This document shows, in pieces, positions 36,922 to 44,133 of a DNA stretch of 64,000 nucleotides. Origin of the DNA: Mycobacteriales bacterium (lineage in GTDB: Bacteria; Actinomycetota; Actinomycetes; BP-191); NCBI GenBank assembly GCA_035714365.1, contig DASTMB010000037.1, positions 95,647 to 159,646 of the forward strand, given 5' to 3'. The notes beneath the pieces are model-generated. The model made no database searches and was not told where the DNA came from. It was given only the letters and a program-made list of their open reading frames with translations. A program made the position numbers and the translations under genes. Numbering within the stretch: the stretch's first letter is position 1; each line of letters begins with the position of its first letter.

Positions 36922-38289
36922 CTACGGCTGCCGGGTCTGCTCCGCGTACATCGTGGTGTCCGGACCGTTGGCGTCGTCGGTCCAGACGATCTGCGCGAGG
37001 CCCTTCGCGTCGACGGTGAGGCCGAGGTAGTCGGAGAGGTTCCGGTCGCCGCCGGTGACGGCGCAGAGGGTGCCGGCGAGGCAGATGTCCTGGAGGTGCG
37101 CGACCTGCCCGACGCGCGAGTGCGCGAACTTCGGGTGCGCGGACAGCGCGTTCTTCGTCTGGGTGAACTCCACGGCCCACTCGCCGCTGCGCGAGTCGAA
37201 GTCGGCGACCTTGGTGGCGTAGTAGGCGAAGTCCACGACGCCGACCTTGGGCGCGGCGATGGACGGCATGACGTTGGAGCCGTTGGCGGGGTCGTTGACG
37301 AGGAACGGCTTGCTCCACGACTCGCCGCCGTTGGTGGACCGGATCATGTACACGGCGGTCCTCTTCGACGGTTCGAGGCGCTGGGAGAACGCGACGTAGA
37401 GGTTGCCGGCGGGGTCGATCGCGGCGGTGGTGAACGGGTGCCCGACGCGCGCCTTCTTCGCGGTGCCGTCGTAGGCGACGACGTTCTTCCAGGTGAGGCC
37501 GTTGTCGTGGCTGATCGCGATGCCGATCTTGCGCAGCACGAAGTCCGGCTCGGTGGGGGCGGCGGAGTTCGAGGTCACCGGGTCGCTGTAGGCGTAGGTG
37601 ACGTAGACGGTGCTCTCGCGCTTGGGGTCGACGAGCGGGCGGGCGGAGGTGTTGCCGCCCTCGGCGTCGGCGAACGACGTCGGCGTGAACGCCGTCACCG
37701 GCACCCGCTGCGGGAACGTCGTGCCGCCGTCGGTGGACCGGGCGACCCAGATGTTGGGGCCGGCGAGGTCGTGGTAGCTCATGTAGACGACGTGCGGGTC
37801 GTGCGGGTCGGGCGCGAGCCACTGCCGGTCGGAGTCGACGCCGGCCTCGCCGGGCACCGCGTCGGCGGCGCCCGCCGGGTGGAACGTCTTCCCCTTGTCG
37901 GTGCTGCGGTACAGCAGGTTCGACGGGCCGGCGAGGCAGAGGTTGTCGGCGAGGATCGAGCCGTCGCCGAGGATGGTGTGGTCGGCGTCGCCGGACGGGC
38001 AGTGGGTGCGCTCGATCTCCGACGGCCGGACGGTGGTCCAGGTGCGGCCGTGGTCGGTGGAGGTCCACACCGTCGGGCCGAACGTGTCGACCACGGTCAG
38101 CCCGTGCGCCGTCAGGATGCTCGGCTCGCCGTAGTCGGCCGTGTGCGGCAGCGCCTGCGTGCGCCAGGCGAACCGCTGGTCCCCCTTGTTCGGCAGGTTG
38201 CTGCCGGCCTGGGCGGTGGCGCCGAGGACGCCGGCGGCGGTGGTGGCGAGGCCGAGCGAGAGCACGGCGAGGCGGCGGCGGTACGACAT
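36922..38289 (-). CDS. Secreted BNR-repeat (sialidase-fold) protein
   Basis: The 455-residue protein has a signal peptide (SYRRRLAVLSLGLATTAAGV, cleavage after AQA). Five Asp-boxes mark a sialidase-fold propeller: STDHGRTWTT, STDKGKTF, STDGGTTF, SHDNGLTW and STNGGESW. The arginine triad of true sialidases cannot be confirmed by eye, so glycosidase activity is unproven. It is preceded by a long hairpin that isolates it from the upstream operon. Confidence 0.78.
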   Translation of the reverse strand: MSYRRRLAVLSLGLATTAAGVLGATAQAGSNLPNKGDQRFAWRTQALPHTADYGEPSILTAHGLTVVDTFGPTVWTSTDHGRTWTTVRPSEIERTHCPSGDADHTILGDGSILADNLCLAGPSNLLYRSTDKGKTFHPAGAADAVPGEAGVDSDRQWLAPDPHDPHVVYMSYHDLAGPNIWVARSTDGGTTFPQRVPVTAFTPTSFADAEGGNTSARPLVDPKRESTVYVTYAYSDPVTSNSAAPTEPDFVLRKIGIAISHDNGLTWKNVVAYDGTAKKARVGHPFTTAAIDPAGNLYVAFSQRLEPSKRTAVYMIRSTNGGESWSKPFLVNDPANGSNVMPSIAAPKVGVVDFAYYATKVADFDSRSGEWAVEFTQTKNALSAHPKFAHSRVGQVAHLQDICLAGTLCAVTGGDRNLSDYLGLTVDAKGLAQIVWTDDANGPDTTMYAEQTRQP

Positions 38290-38370
38290 GTAGGGGCTCC
38301 CCCACGGAGACGGTGTGGCCGTCCTCCGTTCGCCGGGGCCGTGGCGACTCCTGCCCGGGCTCAGGTGGGC

Positions 38371-38454
38371 GGCGGGTGGGGATCAGCGGTCCGGCTAGTT
38401 CCGCGCCGCTGCGCGGCGCTCCCTTAGCCGCCGGACCCCCGACCCCCACCCGCC
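38371..38454 (-). terminator. Long nested hairpin
   Basis: Three nested stems share one axis. The outer is GGCGGGTGGGG (38371-38381) with its complement at 38444-38454. The middle is GGTCCGG-CTA (38388-38397) with TAG (38425-38427) and CCGGACC (38431-38437). The inner is GCGCCGC (38403-38409) with GCGGCGC (38413-38419). It lies just after the last gene of the NRAMP-like operon and would terminate it; a structured leader for the BNR gene is the alternative. Confidence 0.7.
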
Positions 38455-38463
38455 CCTCTCAGG

Positions 38464-38805
38464 TCACGGCAGCGGCGGCACGGGTCGGAGCGCGGCGGCG
38501 GGGCAGCGCAGCGTCACCGCGCCGGGCTCCCACGTCTCGACGTCGGACCACGCGGCGTACCGCGCGTGCCGGTGCAGCCAGCGGACCAGCGCGGAGACGG
38601 CCCACGGGCCGCGCACGGTGCCGCGCTCGTACCCGAGGTAGCCGCCGGTGCGCGGCGGGCTGACGACCAGCCCGTCGACCCGCAACGCCGCCCCCCACGC
38701 GCCGAGCAGCGGCCCGTCCTGCACCAGCCGCACGTCGGACACGCTGCCGATGTCGGTGCCGGACGCGTCACGGACGCGGGCGCCGATGAGGTCACTCGCT
38801 CTCAT
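38464..38805 (-). CDS. PRC-barrel-like protein 1
   Basis: A 113-residue protein starting MRASDLIGARVRDASGTDIG, then SVSDVRLV and LRVDGLVVSP. This fits a PRC-barrel, the small beta-barrel found in ribosome-maturation factors and near photosynthetic and ion-transport genes. The C-terminal part has two Trp-rich stretches. Its start overlaps the preceding PRC-barrel gene by 14 bases. Confidence 0.68.
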   Translation of the reverse strand: MRASDLIGARVRDASGTDIGSVSDVRLVQDGPLLGAWGAALRVDGLVVSPPRTGGYLGYERGTVRGPWAVSALVRWLHRHARYAAWSDVETWEPGAVTLRCPAAALRPVPPLP

Positions 38806-39193
38806 GCGCCGCCCCCGGGAGCTTCGCGATGACGTTGTCGCGGCACCACTGCTCGAACGCGTTCACCGCGAGGTCGCCACGGTCGCGGGCGACCTTGACG
38901 GCGCTGCCGACCTCGGCGACGTCGCCGAAGTCGATGCGCGCCGGCTGCGGGTCCTCGGCCGAGTGCAGTCGCCGCTGGACGGCGAGGAACCACCGGCCGA
39001 GCAGCCCGCCGAGTCGCGGTGCCAGCGCGGCGGGGCCGCCGAGGATCGCGGTCACGTACGGCGCGCCGCCGCCGTCCGGCACGGTCAGCTCGAGGTCGTC
39101 CACCTTGCCGGCGTGCTTGCCGTCGCGGTCGACGACCTGCCGGTCGAGCAGGTGCAGCCCGGCGTCGAGGACGCGGCCGGCGGGCGGGGTCAC
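38792..39193 (-). CDS. PRC-barrel-like protein 2
   Basis: A 133-residue protein with two short domains. The first, LLDRQVVDRDGKHAGKVDDL followed by YVTAILGGPAALAP, is PRC-barrel-like. The second, RIDFGDVAEVGSAVKVARDR, ends in FEQWCRDNVIAKLPG. The GTG at 39193 overlaps the stop of the NRAMP-like transporter (GTGA), so it is made with it. A role in regulating the transporter is inferred from this coupling only. Confidence 0.68.
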   Translation of the reverse strand: MTPPAGRVLDAGLHLLDRQVVDRDGKHAGKVDDLELTVPDGGGAPYVTAILGGPAALAPRLGGLLGRWFLAVQRRLHSAEDPQPARIDFGDVAEVGSAVKVARDRGDLAVNAFEQWCRDNVIAKLPGAAHESE

Positions 39194-40419
39194 ATCCCCG
39201 CCTTGGTCGCGAGCATCAGCGGGATCGCCGCGAGCGACACGACGATCAGCAGCGCCAGGTACGCCGTGCCGAGGACGTTCGTGAAGCGGGAGTTCACCTT
39301 GTCCCCCATGTACTCGGAGTCGTTGGCGATGACGAGGATCGGGAAGTAGGTCAGCGGCAGCGCGACCGCGCTGAACACGATCGAGTACTCCGTCACCTTG
39401 ATCGGGTCGATGGTCGTCAGCGCGACGCCGGCCGCCGCGACCAGCGACAGCAGCACGAGCAGGTGGAAGCGCGCCGCCTCGCGCGGCGCGACGGCCTTCC
39501 CCCACTGCCAGCCGAAGTACTGCGCGACCGTGTAGCCGGCCGACAGCGACGTCTCCAGCGCCGCGCCGAACGTCGCCGCCACGAACCCCACGATGAGGAA
39601 CGCGATGCCGACCTTGCCTGCGCCGACCACCACCGGCAGGCCCACCTGCGACAGGTGGTCGACGCCGATGCCCAGCGGGAACAGCAGCAACGCCGCGCCC
39701 GCCATGATCGCGAGCGACAGCGCGCCGCCGAGCGGGAAGCCGACGTAGACGTTGGCGCGCTCGACCATCAGGTCCTGGCGCGTCCACTTCTCCTCGACGG
39801 CGCCGGAGGAGAAGAAGAACACCTCGTACGGCGTCATCGCCGCGCCGAACAGCGCGATGCCGTAGTACAGGTACGTCGGCCGCCCCTCGCCCGACGGCAC
39901 GCTCGGGTGGGTGGCCAGGTGGATCAGGTGCGACCAGTCCGGGCCGAGCCGCCACAGCGCCACCGCGAACACGAGCAGCGCCAGCCCGGCGAGGCCGAAG
40001 AGGCGTTCCATCGACTCGAACTTCATCCGCCAGATGACCGTCCAGACGAGGAACGCCACGAGCGGCACCCAGAGCAGGTAGTTGACGCTCGTCGCGAGCT
40101 CCAGCGCGAGCGCGACGCCGGCGACCTCGGCGGTGAGCGTGAGGAAGTTCACGAGGAACGACGCCACCAGGTTGGCGAGCGCGGGCCGGGGGCCGAGGCG
40201 TTCGCGCACCAGGTCGAAGACGGGGCGTTGCGAGACGGCGGCGACGCGTCCGGCCATCTCGGCGTAGAGGCAGATGCCGACGACGCCGACGAGCACCACC
40301 CACGCCAGCGCCATGCCGAACCGCGCGCCGACGAGCGCGTTGGCGACGAGGTCGCCGATGTCGACGAACCCGCCGATGGCGGTGAGGATGCCGAGCGTCA
40401 CCTCGACCAGCCGCTTCAC
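39190..40419 (-). CDS. NRAMP-related divalent metal transporter with altered motifs
   Basis: The 409-residue protein has about eleven spans and a recognisable NRAMP layout. The first-helix DPGN motif, which binds the metal, is replaced by DIGD (residues 20-23 in GGFVDIGDLVAN). The sixth-helix MPHN-type motif reads FGAAMTPYEVFFFSS, keeping a Met but with a Glu in place of the usual end. The ion is therefore uncertain; magnesium or another hard ion is possible. GTG start at 40419 overlaps the upstream lipoprotein stop (GTGA). Confidence 0.8.
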   Translation of the reverse strand: MKRLVEVTLGILTAIGGFVDIGDLVANALVGARFGMALAWVVLVGVVGICLYAEMAGRVAAVSQRPVFDLVRERLGPRPALANLVASFLVNFLTLTAEVAGVALALELATSVNYLLWVPLVAFLVWTVIWRMKFESMERLFGLAGLALLVFAVALWRLGPDWSHLIHLATHPSVPSGEGRPTYLYYGIALFGAAMTPYEVFFFSSGAVEEKWTRQDLMVERANVYVGFPLGGALSLAIMAGAALLLFPLGIGVDHLSQVGLPVVVGAGKVGIAFLIVGFVAATFGAALETSLSAGYTVAQYFGWQWGKAVAPREAARFHLLVLLSLVAAAGVALTTIDPIKVTEYSIVFSAVALPLTYFPILVIANDSEYMGDKVNSRFTNVLGTAYLALLIVVSLAAIPLMLATKAGM

Positions 40420-40862
40420 GACGGGTGCTCCTCGAACGCCGCCAGCTCGTCCGAGACCTTCGCGAGCGCGGCGGCGTTCTCGGCGAGGTGCGCGTACTCG
40501 CCGCGGCGGACCGTGACCCGGAGCTCGCGCAGCGCGTCCAGCGCCTCGGTGACCAGATCGTCCAGGTCGTCGTGCACGTGGTCGGCCCGCTCGCTCGGCG
40601 GCTGCACCGAGTCGAACGCCTGCTGCGCCGCGAGCGCGTCCTCCTCGGCCTCCGCGAGCAGCCGGGTGAGGTACGGCCCGAACGCCCGCTTCTCGTCGGC
40701 GGCACGGACGGCGAGGCGGGCGGTGCCGACGGAGGAGCGGACGGCCTCGGCGGTGTTCGCGGCCTTGGCGCGGTAGTCGTCGTCCGTGCGAGAGGGGCCG
40801 ACGCACGCGGTCGCGAGGCAGGCCGCGAGGGCGGCCCCGGCGACGGCGCGCCCGGCGCTCAT
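40416..40862 (-). CDS. Putative lipoprotein, helical
   Basis: The 148-residue product has a lipobox LATAC (acylated Cys at about residue 20). A charged, entirely helical mature domain follows (KAANTAEAVRSSVGTARLAV, AEEDALAAQQAFDSVQPPSE). No motif was recognised. It is coupled at both ends: ATGA with the 31-residue membrane peptide upstream and GTGA with the NRAMP-like gene downstream. A periplasmic or wall-side partner of the transporter is a reasonable inference. Confidence 0.7.
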   Translation of the reverse strand: MSAGRAVAGAALAACLATACVGPSRTDDDYRAKAANTAEAVRSSVGTARLAVRAADEKRAFGPYLTRLLAEAEEDALAAQQAFDSVQPPSERADHVHDDLDDLVTEALDALRELRVTVRRGEYAHLAENAAALAKVSDELAAFEEHPS

Positions 40863-40954
40863 CCGCGCCGCGACCGGAGCGCGTAGTGGAGGAACAGGCC
40901 GACGAGCAGCAGCAGCTGCGCCCACGCGAGCAGCAGCACCAGGCCCTCGGTCAC
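40859..40954 (-). CDS. 31-residue single-span membrane peptide
   Basis: A short ORF from the GTG at 40954: TEGLVLLLAWAQLLLLVGLF then LHYALRSRRG. It is one hydrophobic helix with a basic C-terminal end. Its stop overlaps the next start (ATGA), as throughout this operon, which supports translation. A small regulator or assembly factor for the neighbouring transporter is possible; conservation would need checking. Confidence 0.5.
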   Translation of the reverse strand: MTEGLVLLLAWAQLLLLVGLFLHYALRSRRG

Positions 40955-40977
40955 GACCCGGTGATCCCCGGCAAGAT

Positions 40978-41002
40978 CGTTTCCGAAACGGTCGCGTAGG
41001 GT
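40978..41002 (+). promoter_or_regulatory. Divergent promoter region with palindrome; leaderless DedA start
   Basis: CGTTTC-C-GAAACG (40978-40990) is a perfect inverted repeat in the 54-base gap between two divergent transcripts. TAGGGT (40997-41002) fits an actinobacterial -10 box whose start point would fall on the ATG at 41009. No Shine-Dalgarno precedes that ATG, consistent with a leaderless mRNA. The palindrome could control both directions. Confidence 0.4.
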
Positions 41003-41008
41003 GCCCGG

Positions 41009-41614
41009 ATGCAGTTCTTCGACCTCCGCGAGTTCACCGGGATCGCGCTGCTGCTCATCGTGTGGACGATCGTGTTCGTGGAGTCCGGGCTGCTCGTCGG
41101 CTTCTTCCTCCCGGGCGACACGCTGCTCGTGCTGGCCGGCATCCTGGCCAAGGAGGGGCACGCGAACATCGCGGTCCTCTGCGCCGGCTGCGTCGTCGCC
41201 GCGATCGTCGGCGACAACGTCGGCTACACGATCGGCCGCCGCGCCGGCCGGCCGCTGCTCGAACGCCGCGACGGCCGCGTGCTCAACCAGCACAACCTGC
41301 GGCGCGCCACGGCGTTCTACGACCGGTTCGGCTCGGCGACGATCCTCGTCGCGCGGGTGGTGCCGATGGTGCGGACGTTCGCGCCGCTCATCGCCGGCTG
41401 CACCTCGATGCGGTGGCGCACGTTCTTCACCTGGAACGTCGTCGGCGGCATCCTCTGGGGCGTCGGCGTGCCGCTGCTCGGCTACGCGCTCGGCACCGCC
41501 GCGGAGGGGTTCGACAAGTACGCGCTGGGCGCGGTCGGCGTGATGGTGGTGCTGTCGTTCGCGGTGGCGATCTGGCACTACGTGCGGGCCGGCCGCCAGA
41601 TGGAGGACCGCTAG
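41009..41614 (+). CDS. DedA family membrane protein
   Basis: A 201-residue protein with the DedA/SNARE-associated fold: VESGLLVGFFLPGDTLLVLA (family motif with the acidic residue), GDNVGYTIGRRAGR, and RVVPMVRTFAPLIAGCTSM with the conserved arginines. Members act in lipid carrier recycling and membrane homeostasis. Length is usual. The stop overlaps the LemA stop on the other strand (CTAG). Confidence 0.9.
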   Translation: MQFFDLREFTGIALLLIVWTIVFVESGLLVGFFLPGDTLLVLAGILAKEGHANIAVLCAGCVVAAIVGDNVGYTIGRRAGRPLLERRDGRVLNQHNLRRATAFYDRFGSATILVARVVPMVRTFAPLIAGCTSMRWRTFFTWNVVGGILWGVGVPLLGYALGTAAEGFDKYALGAVGVMVVLSFAVAIWHYVRAGRQMEDR

Positions 41615-42177
41615 GCCGGCTCGATGTTCACGGCGACGGGGCCGCGGGCGGCGGCCTCCTCGACCTCGAAGTACTCCGCCTTCTCGAAGTGGAACGTCCC
41701 CGCGATCAGCGACGACGGGACCGTGTCGATCCGCGTGTTGTAGGCGCGGACGTTGCCGTTGTAGAAGCGGCGGGCCGCGGCGATGCGGTCCTCGGTCTCG
41801 GCCAGCTCGGTCTGCAGCATCCGGAACTGCGCGTCGGCCTTGAGCTGCGGGTACGCCTCGGCGACCGCGAGCAGCCCGCGCAGGCTGCGCGTCAGCGTCG
41901 TCTCGTCGGCGCCCTGCTCGGTGCGCGACGCGGCCGGCGCGGCGGCGGCGGCCCGCGCCTGGATGACCGCCTCCAACGTCGCCCGCTCGTGCGCGGCGTA
42001 CCCCTTGACGGTCTCCACGAGGTTGGGGATCAGGTCGTAGCGGCGGCGCAGCTCGACGTCGACCTGCTTCCACGACTCCTCGACCAGGTTGCGCTGGCGG
42101 ACGAACCGGTTGTAGCTCGCGACGACCAGCAGCACGAGCAGCAGCACGGCGCCGCCGGCGATGTAGACAGGGGTCAC
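41611..42177 (-). CDS. LemA family protein
   Basis: The 188-residue protein has one N-terminal span (about residues 4-22). The LemA core follows: RNLVEESWKQVDVELRRRYD, LIPNLVETVKGYAAHE, YPQLKADAQF and RRFYNGNVRAYN. LemA proteins are coiled-coil, membrane-attached and of unclear function. The GTG start overlaps the stop of the upstream membrane-protein gene (GTGA). Confidence 0.93.
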   Translation of the reverse strand: MTPVYIAGGAVLLLVLLVVASYNRFVRQRNLVEESWKQVDVELRRRYDLIPNLVETVKGYAAHERATLEAVIQARAAAAAPAASRTEQGADETTLTRSLRGLLAVAEAYPQLKADAQFRMLQTELAETEDRIAAARRFYNGNVRAYNTRIDTVPSSLIAGTFHFEKAEYFEVEEAAARGPVAVNIEPA

Positions 42178-42902
42178 GTGAGGCTCCCGGGGGACGGCTG
42201 CGGCGACGGCGGGACCGGCGGGTCGGACAGGCCGCGATCCTTCCAGACGAACGACGGCACGCCGTCGATCACGCCCGCGAGGATCGCGGTGCGGTTGAGC
42301 AGGTCGGCCGGCTGGAGCTGCCCGTCGTGCCAGGAGACGACGTCGGTGCCGCTGAACCGGAACCGCATCTTCTCCCCGCGCAGCAGCAGCTCCATCGTGC
42401 GCGGCGTCAGCACGTCGGTGGCGAGCTTGCGGTCCGGGCAGCGCACCTTGTACGCCCGGTTGAACGCCTCGCTCTCCAGCTCGATGTCCTGCATGCCGAG
42501 CGCCTGGCCGATCCGGCTGAACACGCCCTCCGGCGCGACCGACAGCTCCGGCAGCACGCAAGGCATGCCGAGCGCGCAGACGGCGTAGCGGTGGGTCGTC
42601 GTCGTGCGGCGGCCCTCGCTGTCGGTCGAGTCGGTCTTGTACTCGTAGTCGAACGCCACCATCGGGTGGCCGCCGACCTCGCCGGTGACGACGTCGAACG
42701 CGTGCCGGTCGTACCCCTGGTCGAACGGCGGCCCGGGCCACCGCATCGGCAGGCCGAACGGGTCGCCGGCCAGGAACTGCCAGCCCTTCGACAGGCAGAG
42801 CGAGGCGATGGTCGCGAGGCGCTGCTGGTTGCGCCGGTACGACACGATCGCCAGCGCGACGAAGATCGCGAAGACCGCGCCGATCAGCAGGAACGGGAGC
42901 AT
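42174..42902 (-). CDS. Single-span membrane protein, paralogue of neighbour
   Basis: The 242-residue product has an N-terminal span (MLPFLLIGAVFAIFVALAIV) and a cytoplasmic domain with LSKGWQFLAGDPFGL, RWPGPPFDQGYDRHAFDVVT and MVAFDYEYKT. The next gene upstream encodes a shorter protein of the same plan (LTRGWEFAATTDEDF, RWPGAPFDIGR), so the two are paralogues. It is coupled to lemA. Function unknown; it resembles DUF3137-type proteins only loosely. Confidence 0.7.
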   Translation of the reverse strand: MLPFLLIGAVFAIFVALAIVSYRRNQQRLATIASLCLSKGWQFLAGDPFGLPMRWPGPPFDQGYDRHAFDVVTGEVGGHPMVAFDYEYKTDSTDSEGRRTTTTHRYAVCALGMPCVLPELSVAPEGVFSRIGQALGMQDIELESEAFNRAYKVRCPDRKLATDVLTPRTMELLLRGEKMRFRFSGTDVVSWHDGQLQPADLLNRTAILAGVIDGVPSFVWKDRGLSDPPVPPSPQPSPGSLT

Positions 42903-42954
42903 GCGGCACAGCGTGGCGGGCCGGGGCCCGGCGCGCAACGGCGCTCCGCCGCCG

Positions 42955-43578
42955 CTACCCCGCCGGCGGCACCGCGAGCGTCACGGCGACGGCCGGGCCG
43001 AGCGCGAGCAGGCGGTCGACCGCCGGGACGTCATGGCGGGTGCGCTGCCACACCAGCAGCGTGTCGCCGTCGGTGCGCAGCGCGCCGTCGCGCAGCTCCC
43101 GCGACACCAGCGCGCGCGTCTCGTCGGTGAGCGCGCGCGGGTCGCCCCAGACGTGGAAGCGGCGTTCCCACGACGGCTGCGCCGGGCCCGGCGGGTGCTC
43201 CGGCCGGACACCGAGCCGGCCCTGCACGAGCACCGCCGGCACCGGCGCCGGCAGCGGCACCGCGCAGACCGAGTACGACCAGTACTCGTCCTCGCCGAAG
43301 CTGCGTTCGACGTAGTGCATCTGGAAGACCGTGACCCGGCCCGCGCGGACCACGCCCGAGTAGCCGCGGATCCGGCCGATGTCGAACGGCGCCCCCGGCC
43401 ACCGCGCCGCGAAGTCCTCGTCGGTCGTCGCGGCGAACTCCCAGCCGCGGGTCAGCGCCGCCGTCGCGAGCTCCTGGACCCGGCGCTTGCCGGACCGGAT
43501 CGCGAGCACCAGCACGCCGACGACGAGCAGCAGGCCGAACGCGACGATCCCGATGACGAGGAACGCGCCCGCGTCCAC
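42955..43578 (-). CDS. Single-span membrane protein, shorter paralogue
   Basis: A 207-residue product from the GTG at 43578, with one N-terminal span (FLVIGIVAFGLLLVVGVLVL). It shares the TRGWEF...RWPGAPFDIGR signature and overall plan with the 242-residue neighbour 52 bases downstream. A C-terminal segment DTLLVWQRTRHDVPAVDRLL aligns with the same region of the paralogue. One base separates it from the pyrE stop, so it follows pyrE in the same transcript. Confidence 0.68.
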   Translation of the reverse strand: MDAGAFLVIGIVAFGLLLVVGVLVLAIRSGKRRVQELATAALTRGWEFAATTDEDFAARWPGAPFDIGRIRGYSGVVRAGRVTVFQMHYVERSFGEDEYWSYSVCAVPLPAPVPAVLVQGRLGVRPEHPPGPAQPSWERRFHVWGDPRALTDETRALVSRELRDGALRTDGDTLLVWQRTRHDVPAVDRLLALGPAVAVTLAVPPAG

Positions 43579-43579
43579 C

Positions 43580-44122
43580 TCAGGCGAGACCCAGCTCGGC
43601 GAGCCCGTAGGCGTAGCGGTAGTCCAGCCCCTCGGCGGCGATCTTCTCGCCGGCGCCGGTGGCGCGGTCCACGATCGTCGCGACCGCGACCACCTCGGCG
43701 CCGGCCTCGCGCAGCGCCTGCACCGCCGCCAGCGGCGAGCCGCCGGTCGTGCTGGTGTCCTCGACCACGAGCACCCGCCGGCCGGTCACGTCGGGGCCCT
43801 CGATGCGGCGTTGCAGGCCGTGCGCCTTCGCCTCCTTGCGGACCACGAACGCGTCCAGCGTCCGGCCGCGCCGCGCCGCCGCGTGCAGCATCGCGGTCGC
43901 GACCGGGTCGGCGCCCATCGTCAGCCCGCCCACCGCGTCGAACTCCAGGTCCGCGGTCAGGTCGAGCAGCACGTCGCCGACCAGCGGCGCCGCCTCGCCG
44001 GAGAGCGTGACGCGGCGGCAGTCGAGGTAGTAGTCGGCCTCGCGGCCGCTGGAGAGGGTGACCCGGCCGTGCACGACGGCGTGGGTCTTGATCAGGTCGA
44101 GGAGGCGCTCGCGGTCGGTCAC
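43580..44122 (-). CDS. pyrE: Orotate phosphoribosyltransferase
   Basis: The 180-residue PRTase makes OMP from orotate and PRPP. The PRPP-binding loop is RRVLVVEDTSTTGGS; the catalytic-loop lysines lie in VVRKEAKAHGLQRRIEG and GGLTMGADPVA is typical. GTG start at 44122, 11 bases from the epimerase stop. Confidence 0.94.
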   Translation of the reverse strand: MTDRERLLDLIKTHAVVHGRVTLSSGREADYYLDCRRVTLSGEAAPLVGDVLLDLTADLEFDAVGGLTMGADPVATAMLHAAARRGRTLDAFVVRKEAKAHGLQRRIEGPDVTGRRVLVVEDTSTTGGSPLAAVQALREAGAEVVAVATIVDRATGAGEKIAAEGLDYRYAYGLAELGLA

Positions 44123-44133
44123 GGCGCCCGACC

